From Dichetophora obliterata (taxonomy: Eukaryota > Arthropoda > Insecta > Diptera > Sciomyzidae), in contig OY986438.1 in the NCBI GenBank assembly GCA_963920525.1, forward strand, positions 189,602,962-189,666,961: 64,000 bases of DNA, read 5' to 3'. The position numbers and the translations under genes were made by a program. The first letter of the stretch is position 1, and every line of letters begins with the position of its first letter. This document shows positions 22,500 to 33,270 of this stretch, in pieces. The notes under the pieces were generated by a model. It saw only the letters and a list, made by a program, of their open reading frames with translations, did not search any database and had not been told where the DNA came from.

Positions 22500-23330
22500 T
22501 TCTGTTAAGTGAAAAGATGATATCCGTCAAGTGGCTACCGCCAGTGTTGATTCACATTTGTGCCCGTTTTATCGCATTTTCCATGACTTTCCGCAAGATT
22601 TCCGGTGATAACTGTTCGCATTCCTGTCGAATATTCTCCTTTAGGTGTGCGTTTGCCTGAATGCCTCTATAGACGAGAAACTAATCGAACAACTGGTTGA
22701 TAAACTGGTTGATAAACTGGTTGATGTTTTTTCCTACAGACATAAATTTTAATTGTTGGCAGTTGTTCAATTTCAGTTCAAAACATTTTATTTATAAAGA
22801 ATAGTAGAACTTTAAAAAATTCTTTTTAAAATGCAGTTCTCCATTTGGTTGCTAAGTTTGCTAAAAACACGACAACTAGTTGGAATCAAATTTTTTTTGA
22901 TTTTCAGCGACTGATTGGAAAAATGGTTGAAAAACTGATAGCAAAACTAAAACCCACCTATACACTGCTTATTTTCATCAACTAGCAACCAGCTTATCAA
23001 CCAGTTGTGCAATTAGTTGCTCGTCTATAGAGGCCTTGAGGCTTGTTGGCATAAATTCGAGACATCAAGTAGCCCCAAAGAAAGAAGCTTGGGGATGTTA
23101 AATTGGACGATCTTGCTGGCCATGCCAAATCGCCAAAATGGGAGATTACGAGGACAGGATATACTTTTTCACAATATCCATTGTGGCTCGAGCTATGTCT
23201 GCGGTTGCACCGTCTTGGTGAAACTAAAAAATGATGGCGTCTTCAAAACAATACGGCCCAATCACTCCTCCAGCGTGCACGCAAAACCACACAGTGGACA
23301 CCTCTGTTCATCGTTTTCAGATTTTGTGTG
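22500..23330 (-). pseudogene. Mariner/IS630-type transposase remnant, unit B, split by a MITE
   Basis: The minus-strand upstream half (about 23300-23035) is a diverged copy of the unit A core. Beyond the MITE the C-terminus reads IQANAHLKENIRQECEQLSP, EILRKVMENAIKRAQM, a TGA in place of cysteine, then INTGGSHLTDIIF. MENAIKRAQMC...GGGHLTDIIF is the conserved end of this transposase family. Inactive because of the insertion, the stop and frame breaks. Confidence 0.75.
22664..23033. mobile_element. MITE family CTATAGACGAG, copy in unit B
   Basis: Same ends (CCTCTATAGACGAG / CTCGTCTATAGAGG) and interior as the unit A copy, with small deletions. It interrupts the transposase remnant between the YANKTQ-equivalent codons and the KENIRQECEQL codons. 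Confidence 0.75.
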
Positions 23331-23409
23331 AGCTGTTAACTTCGTTTTGACAGCTTCGTCTGTCTCTCCGAAATGCATATAACTCCACTAGTTCTGACAT
23401 GCTTCTAAG

Positions 23410-24003
23410 CATGGTGTAAGAAATAGAGGTGTTAGTGAGTTTGACGCTTCTCTCTCAAAATGATAAAATTATATTTCCCCGCTCTTGTCAAAAACAGCTG
23501 ATGGTGAATTGCAATGAAAACAAATTTTGTTAAATTCGTGTCTTTCTGCAAGTTTATAAGATTTTTACTGAGATTTAAGTAAGAATAAAGTGATATGGAA
23601 AACAATAAAAAATATATAAGATGCTATCTGTGCGTTATGCAAAAAAAAAACAACAATGTGAATGCAAGTCAATTTGCTTACTGGCCAAAGCTTCATGTCG
23701 GCGGCACCTTCCAGCACACGTTTCTGATAAAATGGCCGAAACATTCAATAACAAACTTGGAAAATCGGCGAAGACAACTGTAATAACTTTTTGTTAACAC
23801 AACAGGGCACAATTAATTGCATTTAATATTTATTTCTTAATTCGCACCATAAAAACTATAGCACATCATATAGCAACTCAAACAAATAACACAATTTGAC
23901 AACTATCAACAGTCCCGCTCTTTCGCTTATAATTTTTTGACAGAAGCAAAGAAATTCATGGTATTGTCAAAAACTCACCAACACCTGGTTTTCTTACACC
24001 ATG
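23410..24003. mobile_element. P-element-like non-autonomous transposon (CATG ends, 8-bp target duplication)
   Basis: The ends CATGGTGTAAGAAA (23410) and TTTCTTACACCATG-type (24003) form inverted repeats that continue with gaps through GAGGTGTTAGTGAGTTT / AACTCACCAACACC. The flanks are an exact 8-bp duplication CTTCTAAG (23402-23409, 24004-24011). P superfamily elements begin with CATG-like ends and make 8-bp duplications; hAT elements also make 8-bp duplications but usually start CAG/TAG. A 62-codon ATG frame at 23595-23783 has a CxxC near its start that could be a relic of a THAP-type domain, but this is weak. Confidence 0.75.
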
Positions 24004-24315
24004 CTTCTAAGTATACCACAATAGATGCTGCGTTCGAAAAACTTAAGATTGTATTTAATCACGCAACGCTGTGCGAACGCACAAAGCTGTCAGTTGAACA
24101 CAAAAAAAAGCTTTTTTTTTGCTTTCTAATTATTTGTTGTTGCCTATTTTATTCATCAATGGGCATTCATAACAAAGTTTTGTTGGATTTTTTACACATT
24201 TTATAAACAGCTAGTACGAATTTTTTAAAACCAAACTAATCCTTGATAATTGCGTAAACCAAGGAAAACTTAAAGTAGAGAAAATAGTGTGCGTAACAAA
24301 GAGTATTTTCCTAAA

Positions 24316-25510
<1,195 letters not shown>

Positions 25511-26388
25511 ATCTATATGCTTAAAAGCACTCATGCAGTAAGCAATACCATTTTTTTTAATTTATTCAACGTTGTTATTAGTTATTTTCCGTTAGTGTGT
25601 TGGTCTAACTGTGCAAACATCATATCCTTAATTTTAATTTACCCTTAAACATAATATTTATAAAAAAACAAACAAATTTATTATGATGCTAAAAATAAGT
25701 ACAAATAGCTAAAAATGCAAGCACATCACAACTTTTATAACAATAATATTGTTAACACAAAGACGGTCAATTAATTGATATGTTCATCACATGTACGGCA
25801 TTAGTAGCTGTATTTATTATTAATTTTTACATTAATCATTAGACAAAATATGCTATTTAGGTGTTTAATATGCATTTTTTCGAAACTTGAAACTCAGTCA
25901 CCGAAAACGTCCCTTTTTAAACAATGTATAATTATAATAAAATGAAATCTTCGCGTCTCAAAATTTGTTATAATTTTTCTCAATATAAACTTAATATCAT
26001 ATGTAAATTAATAGTCAAAATATGTACTAATATTTAATAATTTATATGATCAACTTATAAACGAAATAGTTTGAAAAACATCACGTTTTTTAACATTTAG
26101 TAGGTTTTGAAATAAAAATTTAAAACAATTTTGTGATAAGAAATTTTGATTGTTTTTAAAACGTTAGAGTTGGCACAAGCAATGATTTAATTATTTAATT
26201 TAACTATTAAATCATGAAAGAAAAAGGAAAAATTAAATCTGAAAAGGTTGACAAAATTAATAAATGTTGACCCAAAAAAAAATTAACAAGCTTTGATATT
26301 TTCAACAAATTTGACGAATTCAAAACAAATTCGGAACACAAGCAACTCACAACTCAACACAAGACATATAGTTTAAATTTCCACAATA
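25511..26388. other. Rab19 3' flank and upstream region of the next gene
   Basis: AT-rich sequence with no frame of note. It probably contains the Rab19 3' UTR and the promoter of the small gene at 26389. No repeats recognised. Confidence 0.4.
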
Positions 26389-26748
26389 ATGAGTTTCTTT
26401 CGCGCTTTCAATTCGTGCTGTCCATTTTGTGTGTTACCCGATATGGATTTGGAAGGTATTTCTATTGTGCTAAAACAAACAAACAAAACATATCAAATTC
26501 AATTATTTTTATCCACAGACGACTATCCCAATTTAAAGGATATAGATGACAATTGCTACTTTGGCTTAACCGAATATGAAAAGAAATATAACCGCATACA
26601 AAAGCGCAAACGTTTTGAAAGATATGAAAACAGTCATCACAATAAATTAACTAATAATATGGTGGAGTTGGAAATAAAAGAGCCAAAACAACCACAGAAT
26701 ATAAGCAACATTATTGTAGATGATATTTTGAGTAAAATTGTTTATTAA
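26389..26748 (+). CDS. Small unknown protein, two exons (98 aa spliced)
   Basis: The ATG at 26389 opens a frame that is unbroken to TAA at 26748. A good GT-AG intron (26456-26518, 63 bp, ending TTTTTATCCACAG) removes 21 codons and joins LPDMDLE to DDYPNLKDIDDNCYFGLTEY. The intron length is a multiple of three, so both spliced (98 aa) and retained (119 aa) forms are open. The N-terminus (SFFRAFNSCCPFCVLPDMD) has four cysteines that could be palmitoylated; the rest is charged and hydrophilic. No family was recognised. AATAAA occurs at 26816. The gene is convergent with Slx4, about 240 bp away. The excised segment is AT-rich and noncoding in style, so the spliced form is preferred. Confidence 0.6.
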   Translation: MSFFRAFNSCCPFCVLPDMDLEGISIVLKQTNKTYQIQLFLSTDDYPNLKDIDDNCYFGLTEYEKKYNRIQKRKRFERYENSHHNKLTNNMVELEIKEPKQPQNISNIIVDDILSKIVY

Positions 26749-26988
26749 GTAGAGCTATTTTTAACAAAGAACTTATTTTTTAGAGTAAACAAACACAATA
26801 TAATAATTACAAAATAATAAAACAATTCAATTTTAGACATGTTGTTATTGGTGGTATACTCAAAAGAGTGTAAAATTCTTGACTACTTACATAAATATGT
26901 ACAAAATGCTAATTATATCGAAGGATTTAAATGCTTCAAGCACTCTGTATGTCTGCATTAGCGGCTTTTTTTAGTGTTAAGAATTGAT

Positions 26989-29900
26989 TTATTTCTGCGT
27001 GCAGGTCATTTTTTTATTTTTACGCACATGACGATTGCCTCCATGAGGTTTTGATGGCGCTCCCAGATCATAACGAAAGATTATGCAACGTTTATCGAAA
27101 AATAATTTTAAGTCCTGCAAATAAAGAGCTTTAAAAATAAATTAAAGAACAAATTACAAAACATCAAACCTTTGGATCATAACGATAACCAATGGATTTG
27201 AAAAAGAGATAAACTTCTTGCAGATCAATGGGCTCGAACATTAGTATAGCTTCATGCAAAGCGCTGCTGGAACATACAAGATTAAACCAAGCAATGTGCA
27301 GTGGTAAGAGTGGCTGCGGTAGCTGCGGAAATCAATAAAAAAGAGTTATTAAAGAGTTTGAAGAGACTTAGCTAAATATATTAAAAGGCAGAGAAGATAT
27401 TTTTTCCACATTCCAACATTTTCGGTTGGTTAAAGTATATTACTTATGTTGGTGGGAAAAATGTTTCCTCTCTTTTAACTTGTTGAACGTTGGGGGGAAA
27501 TTTTAAAATAAAAACAACACAAACCTTTTTGCTAACATTAGTTTGAAAAATGTACTCCTCGTCGGGCAACTCGGCAGAGAGATGATGCTGATAGCGCAGT
27601 AGCAAATAACCAAAGCAATCACTTAAATTCAATATATTTTCATGCATAGCTGCAGTTTTCGTTGGCTGCTGAGCTCGAGCAACAACTTGAGCACTCTTTT
27701 GACTTGGTTTGAGGGCTGTTTCTTGCGTGGCTCTTTGTGTGGTGCCCATCTGCCCTGCCTGCATAACATCCTCTGCTGAATCACCCTCATTCAAGAGTAT
27801 TGGATGCGTTTGATTATAGATGTATTCCAACATCAAGAGCGCTTGTTTACGTTTTAAGGGTTTAATGCCAAAATTATAGAGTTGCTTCAGCAGCTCAGCA
27901 TCGGTTTTGGCGCTAAAATCTGGCTTTGGAGTGGTAGTAACACGCACATCATAGCTTCTTCCATTGATGAAAACTTCTTGTTTTGTCGGTGTTTTTGCAT
28001 CTTTTTTACCAGGTGAAACGTATAGTTTTTTGGGGGTTTTATAACAAGGCTTTTCAATCGGCTCATCGCGGAAACTTAACTCAGCTGTCAGTAGTTGCTG
28101 CAAACCGATAGGTGTTGGTTTTTGTGCAACTGCAGGTATGGGTTCTCTTAATTTAGGGCTGCCATAAACAAGTCGATCGAATTCATCGAAATCATCCAAA
28201 GCCGTGGTTGAAGTGTCTAAGGGCTGCTGCTCATCCTGCTGCATCTGCTGCAATAAGGTGTTAAATTTTTGAGAACTGCTAGTGCTACTATAGCGCTTCA
28301 TGGGCGCTGTTTTTTCGCTGGGCGAGCATAGTAACGAGATATCTGTGGAAAATGATTGAGTCGTTGCCTTTTGATGATGTTTGGTGGGAGTTAAAAAAGG
28401 TGACTGCATCAAAGGCTCCGAATAGCAATCAAGTATACCGAATTCTGCGCGTTCTTTGCTTAGATCGGCAGTTTTAATTGGTGTCATCGCATAAGCATCG
28501 TTTTGTGTGGCCATAAATTGTGATTGCAGCGGTTCGTTATCGGCATCAAAATTTGTCAGTGCTGATGCTTGTTTTTCGATTGAATTTTTATTAACACTCA
28601 GCAGCTCTTGAAAGGAAAATTCATGCGCTTGCCTAGCAGGTGAGTTGCTTGTTGTGTTGCCCACATCATCCACAAAACTATCTACTACATTTTCCTCCGC
28701 CTCCGAGTCTGAAGATTTTGTTAGATCTTGAGTGTAGATATGTGGGTCCCCGTCAGCGTCGTGTTGCATTGTTTTATCTGCCTTCCATATAGAGTAGTTT
28801 ATCTCATCATCGGATAGAATAATACAATCATCCTCATCAGCATCCAACAAGCCCCAGTTATTCTCATAACTTTGGGTTAAATCTATTTTTGCGGCGGTCG
28901 GTTTGAAGGGCGAATTCGAACTGTATTTTTTTGCTTCTTCAACCTCAATTTCTTTGTAAATTTGTTGTTCCATTTGTGTAAAACTAAGTCGTTTCCTACT
29001 TGTCTTGCTCATACTGCTGTCATCAATAGGTAGTTGAGTCATTGACACAGATTTGCGTTTACTTTTCGTCTTTGAGTTTGACATAACATTCAGATATTTG
29101 CGCTGCAGTAATTTAAACATGCTCTCGTCAAAAGTTTCGCATTTACTGTCATCCATTTGGTACCGTGATGCATCTTTTTGCAAAGCAGTCTCAAAATTAA
29201 AACTTGTGCAGATTTGTTTGCTATCCCGAAAGGCTTGAAAACTGTTCATTTTCGCAGATTTTCTTTCCAGCATCAACTCAACCTCAACAGAATTCTGCGA
29301 ATTCAGTGTGAAAAGTCGTGAATCACTTTTAGATGTTTGAAGTTCTGTTGCAATATTATTCTTCGCACCAATTAGCAGTATTGAAGGAGCAGGCATAATT
29401 GATTGGCTTCTTCCTTTTTCAGCAGACGATATTTCTAATGCAGGTTGAGGTTCAGGTTCAGATGGAGAGCTCAGAAATATATCAAAATCTTCCTGGATTT
29501 CTTTAGATGAAATTGGCACTTCTAATGTTGCAACTATTTCGTCTTCGGTAAGATCTACAACCACCGCGCAGCAGTTGTTGAACTCTTCTGCTGGAAAAGA
29601 ATATTAAATGAGTTAAGCTTTAAATTATATGCATTTATAACTATTTACCCCTGAGCTGCTCTACCATCGCCTTTTCAGCACATGTAGAAGAAGTCTTTAC
29701 TAAATGAAAGATTCAAAGTTTTTGTTAGGATTATTAATTCTTTTGACCTTTAGGCCTTAAAAACCTACCTTCATCGCTGGAATAAATTTCAAATGTTAAA
29801 CAGTTCTCAGCATCTGCGGATACCGCTTCAACACCTATTTCCATTTCACCTTCAGAATCAGCAAATATATCGGGAGATGTTGCACGCGTTCGTTCGTTTA

Positions 29901-31820
29901 GGATGCATTTTTGTAAGCAGTTTTTATCTTCTTCAGAGTTTGAAAACTGTAATTTCAGCTTTTTATCTGGTGGCTGTTTTATTGGAGTTGGAGAAGGAGG
30001 ATTTTCTTCGCATTTTTTAACTGTAACAACTTGCTCCTCTGATGCAATTGTGTATTCGACTGATGTAATTTGAGACAACCCAAGGTTAACAGGTTCCTTT
30101 AATGCTTTGCTTTGCTCTTCTGGCATATTATTTGCAATAAGTTCTATCATTAGATCTAATTCATTGTCACCATTTGACTTTCCATTGGTACTTATTACAA
30201 AAGTTTCTTGGTTTTGGTCACTTTTCGCTGCCTTATTTTTAAATTCACCTTCAGTCAATTGTTCTTGTAGCTCATTTTCTAACATCACAGTTTCATTTCC
30301 TCCTTCTCTTCCCTTAACAAAGAACAATTCTAACTCCTGGTAAACTTTCAATAGTTTTTGTTCCCTGATTTGTTCTTCTCTTTTCTTATGAGCACTTAAC
30401 TTTTTTGGTGTAAAATCTCTGCCCTGTATGCTGGACCAATTTTTAAGTAAATGTCCCGGCTTGACTAAAGAAACTTCAAATAATTCTTCAACATAAAACT
30501 GCATCATAGAATCTGTTGTATATTGCTCGCATTTTCCAAACACTTTTGCCTTTTCTAGAGGAACTAAATTTTTTAATGCAGAGCTAATTAAGCACCAAGT
30601 CTTAGGATGACTTTCTTCTTCACTCAATGGCCTGGTTCTACATTGGTTTTTAAATAGGGCTGAAATTTTCTCATTGACTTTTTTTAGCTGTTGCGACGCA
30701 TCACGCAGCGTGAGCGCCGTGAATTTATTGGCCCATTTGGCTTTGTTGCGGCGATTAGCCAATCCACCTGGACGAAATACAGCCGTGATTGTGTTGTAGT
30801 CTAGCATGAGAGGAAAATAAATGTTAATCAAAGTTAGAGCCTATATCTTCATTACCTTCTTTGGCTGCCGTCCGAAATCCATAACGTTGCAATTTGCTGC
30901 GTATGGTTTCCTGCGTATTAGCACCTTCCGCCTTCGTCACATCTACCACAACTTCTTCAACATCTTCCGCACACATTATACCACTCTTCTCAGCTTCTGA
31001 CTTCGACATAGCTAAAGCCAGCTGCATGTCATCGGGACTAAAGTTGTCGGCCAAGCAATGTTGTGCCGTTATTTCCGAAAAAATCTGTTCATTCTGCAAA
31101 AATGCACTTTTAATGCTTTGCTGACGCTTAGAACGTGTTTTGGTCTTCCTTGCTGCAGTTGTGGATGCTGTAACTTTACTTTTAGGCGCCTTTTTTACTT
31201 GTTTCTCCCGCACATCAAAGTCTTCTGCAATTTTTGGAACATCTTCTTTGTCTTTGCATAAAAATGAATTAAGTTTTGTGCGTTTTGCACGTTTAGGTTT
31301 TGTGGCATCTGTAATATCATGGTTGTGCTCTGAAGAGAAAGATGCCGCCAGCAATGGATGTGGGGGAATGAACGCTGGTGGCATAGCTTCATTTTCATCA
31401 GCTGCTGGAGTGGAAACTATGTGAGTGGGATTTTTCGTTGGCGTTGTTTTAAAAAATTGCGTTAGTATCGGGTTTTTGGAATGTTGAGCAAGAGTTTTTC
31501 TGCAATAACCAAAAAAAATTATTTAAGCACCAAGCTCCAAAACAAGTTGTCTTCTTATAAAAATAGATTTGTAAAAACTGTTTCGCCTCTTTACATTATC
31601 ATTAAAATTAAAAAGTAAAGATGTAATTTTACAACTGCTACAACATATTTTATTTTTCACTTATTTTGCTACAAAACATTCCAAGGGTTTAACTCAAATA
31701 TTTTATTGTTTTTGTACTACTTATCAAAGAGTATTAATTATTAAGCCATTCATACCGTTGAGTACTAGTTCCGGGTAGTTGTAGTTTTTTTAAATTGGCT
31801 TTACGTATTTCTCTATTCAT
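26989..31820 (-). CDS. mus312: SLX4/MUS312, structure-specific endonuclease scaffold
   Basis: Seven exons, minus strand: 31756-31820, 30856-31499, 29769-30800, 29649-29699, 27525-29590, 27170-27322, 26989-27114; the phases agree throughout, giving 1378 aa. The C-terminus (about 1287-1378) is the SLX1-binding domain: HIAWFNLVCSSSALHEAILM, GYRYDPKDLKLFFDKRCIIF. A SAP-like helix pair lies at about 1159-1195 (ELLKQLYNFGIKPLKRKQAL). Two SUMO-interaction-type motifs are visible, VVVDLTEDE (607-615) and CIILSDDE (about 853-860). SLX4 scaffolds SLX1, XPF (MEI-9 in flies) and MUS81 nucleases for Holliday junction and crosslink processing and meiotic crossovers. The first exon was found from the ATG at 31820 and an exact phase match (CG|A). 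The protein is longer than I recall for Drosophila MUS312 (about 1150 aa). AATAAA overlaps the stop codon on the minus strand. Confidence 0.88.
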
Positions 31821-31858
31821 CTTGTTTTTTTTTTTTCTAATGGTTAAGAGCTAAGCTT

Positions 31859-32214
31859 TTAATGTTCTCTTATATGTATGTTTTCCTTAATATCTTCCTT
31901 AACCTGCCTACTAGTGCGAGCTTTTTGAAATCCAAATAAAAAACGCCGCTCAATTTCCTCCTCGGTGACTTCAGAGAAAACTTTGAAAGCCTTTTCGTTT
32001 GATAAACGATAAATTGGCGTGAATCTGTAATTTAAATGAAAAAAAGTCATCAATAAAAATATTAAATAAAATGTTATTTATCAATTTACGTAAAGGCCAA
32101 AAAGAGTGCCGATCCAGCAGCTAATACTGCATATGCAAAGCGATTGCGATAGTAATACGACGGTGTACCGCGTGTGCGACGTGGTTTCCTTCTGCTTTCA
32201 TCTGTTGGGTCCAT
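31859..32214 (-). CDS. Small single-pass membrane protein, 96 aa, unknown
   Basis: Two exons, minus strand: 32090-32214 and 31859-32024, joined by a 65-bp GT-AG intron with matching phase. The N-terminus is basic (MDPTDESRRKPRRTRGTPSY), followed by one hydrophobic segment at about residues 27-43 (FAYAVLAAGSALFLAFTFTP), then a charged helix-forming tail (KVFSEVTEEEIERRFLFGF). This layout suggests a small integral membrane protein, possibly of the inner mitochondrial membrane, but no family is recognised. The stop codon lies 38 bp upstream of the Slx4 start on the same strand, so the two genes may share a transcript or overlap at their UTRs. Confidence 0.72.
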
Positions 32215-32476
32215 TTGCAGGCTCTTTGCAGTTGCAATATTCTTCAGAGTTTAGAAATTATATAATTCTTAAAGCATTTTATAGTACTTCACGTTTAATT
32301 CACAGCTTTTGTAATTTCCTTAGGATTCTTTTTGCAAACTGTCAAAATCTTTAATTAGTGTTGCATAAAATTTGGGTACCCGTTTTTGTTTCAATACTCG
32401 ACTTTAGTGAGTGCTTACACTCTTCAAGTTTTGACCATTAAACAAAGTTAAACGGACAGTTTGTTGACTAATGTAC
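32215..32476. promoter_or_regulatory. Upstream region of the small membrane protein / Slx4 pair
   Basis: This stretch lies 5' of the minus-strand gene starting at 32214 and must hold its promoter if transcription starts close by. No TATA box or initiator could be singled out with confidence. It ends at a MITE (32477). Confidence 0.35.
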
Positions 32477-32755
32477 TGAACACATTGACGACGACTGCAA
32501 CAGTGCAAAACAACATGAAGAAAGAAACAACAATCTGGAAGTCCCATTAGATTGTTTCATTCACGTATACACAAACACTTACATTGCTCTGTTGTCGCAC
32601 GTCAAATTAGGAAAAAATTCTAAACCGACGACAGCGACTTTGTTGCAATCACTCATTGTCGTTGCAATATTTTCACCACTTTCACCTCCATAAGAAAAGC
32701 ATGTAAATATAATTTGACATTTGACGCACTGTTGCTGTCGTCGTCAATGTGTTCA
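32477..32755. mobile_element. MITE with TGAACACATTGACGACGAC ends
   Basis: The left end TGAACACATTGACGACGAC (32477) continues with TGCAACAGTGC; the right end at 32755 is GCACTGTTGCTGTCGTCGTC followed by AATGTGTTCA, a near-perfect inverted repeat of about 30 bp. It lies in the upstream region of the small membrane protein gene. The target duplication is unclear. Confidence 0.75.
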
Positions 32756-32984
32756 AGGTATAAAGTATAAATTTATTTTTAACGTTTTCTGAAAATGACC
32801 TTCAAATCTTGCTATGTTTTAAAATTCTCAACAAAACTACACTTTATGGGTTTCATAAGAACGGTAATTAAAGTGTCTAATCTACAAGGTGTCAGACATG
32901 AAAATGCACGCATAATTTTTAAAGATATAAACATTTTTAGTGAAGTGCTTTCGAAAAGGGAAACCACTAGTTTTTCAGACAAAT

Positions 32985-33270
32985 TGTAAATATAAGAATA
33001 GGTTTATCTTAAAAAATTATAAATGGTGTTTCATGGTTGATATCTCTTTGAATAGGAACTCGCATCACCTTTCTTTTGATTAGCATAATGGTTTCTAATG
33101 ATTAGCAACACTAAAAAAACAGCAAGATTTGTAGGCAATTTTCGCAACTTTGTAGGCCTATAACTTCTAAACCAATTGCGAGCAGCCTGAAATTGTTCCA
33201 GATTTTGATTAAGTAGGCTAAAATCCATATAATCTAATAAAAAAAATAAAAAAAAGAGTTGTCGCTTTTC
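32985..33270. repeat. Dispersed repeat R2, copy 2
   Basis: Direct copy of the block at 19305-19590, including ACTAAAAAAACAGCAAGATT at about 33110, CTATAACTTCTAAACCAATT at about 33160 and AGGCTAAAATCCATAT at about 33217. Small indels separate the copies. Confidence 0.75.

Larger units (their letters stand above)
22486..24145. repeat. Tandem segmental duplication, unit B
   Basis: Second copy of the unit described at 21063-22485. It keeps more of the transposase 3' end (22504-22660) and is enlarged by the 594-bp P-like MITE at 23410-24003. Removing that insert brings the two units to similar length. Confidence 0.8.

Noticed and set aside
28000..31424. Several plus-strand frames of 60-95 codons
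   Set aside because: Antisense shadows of the large Slx4 exons.
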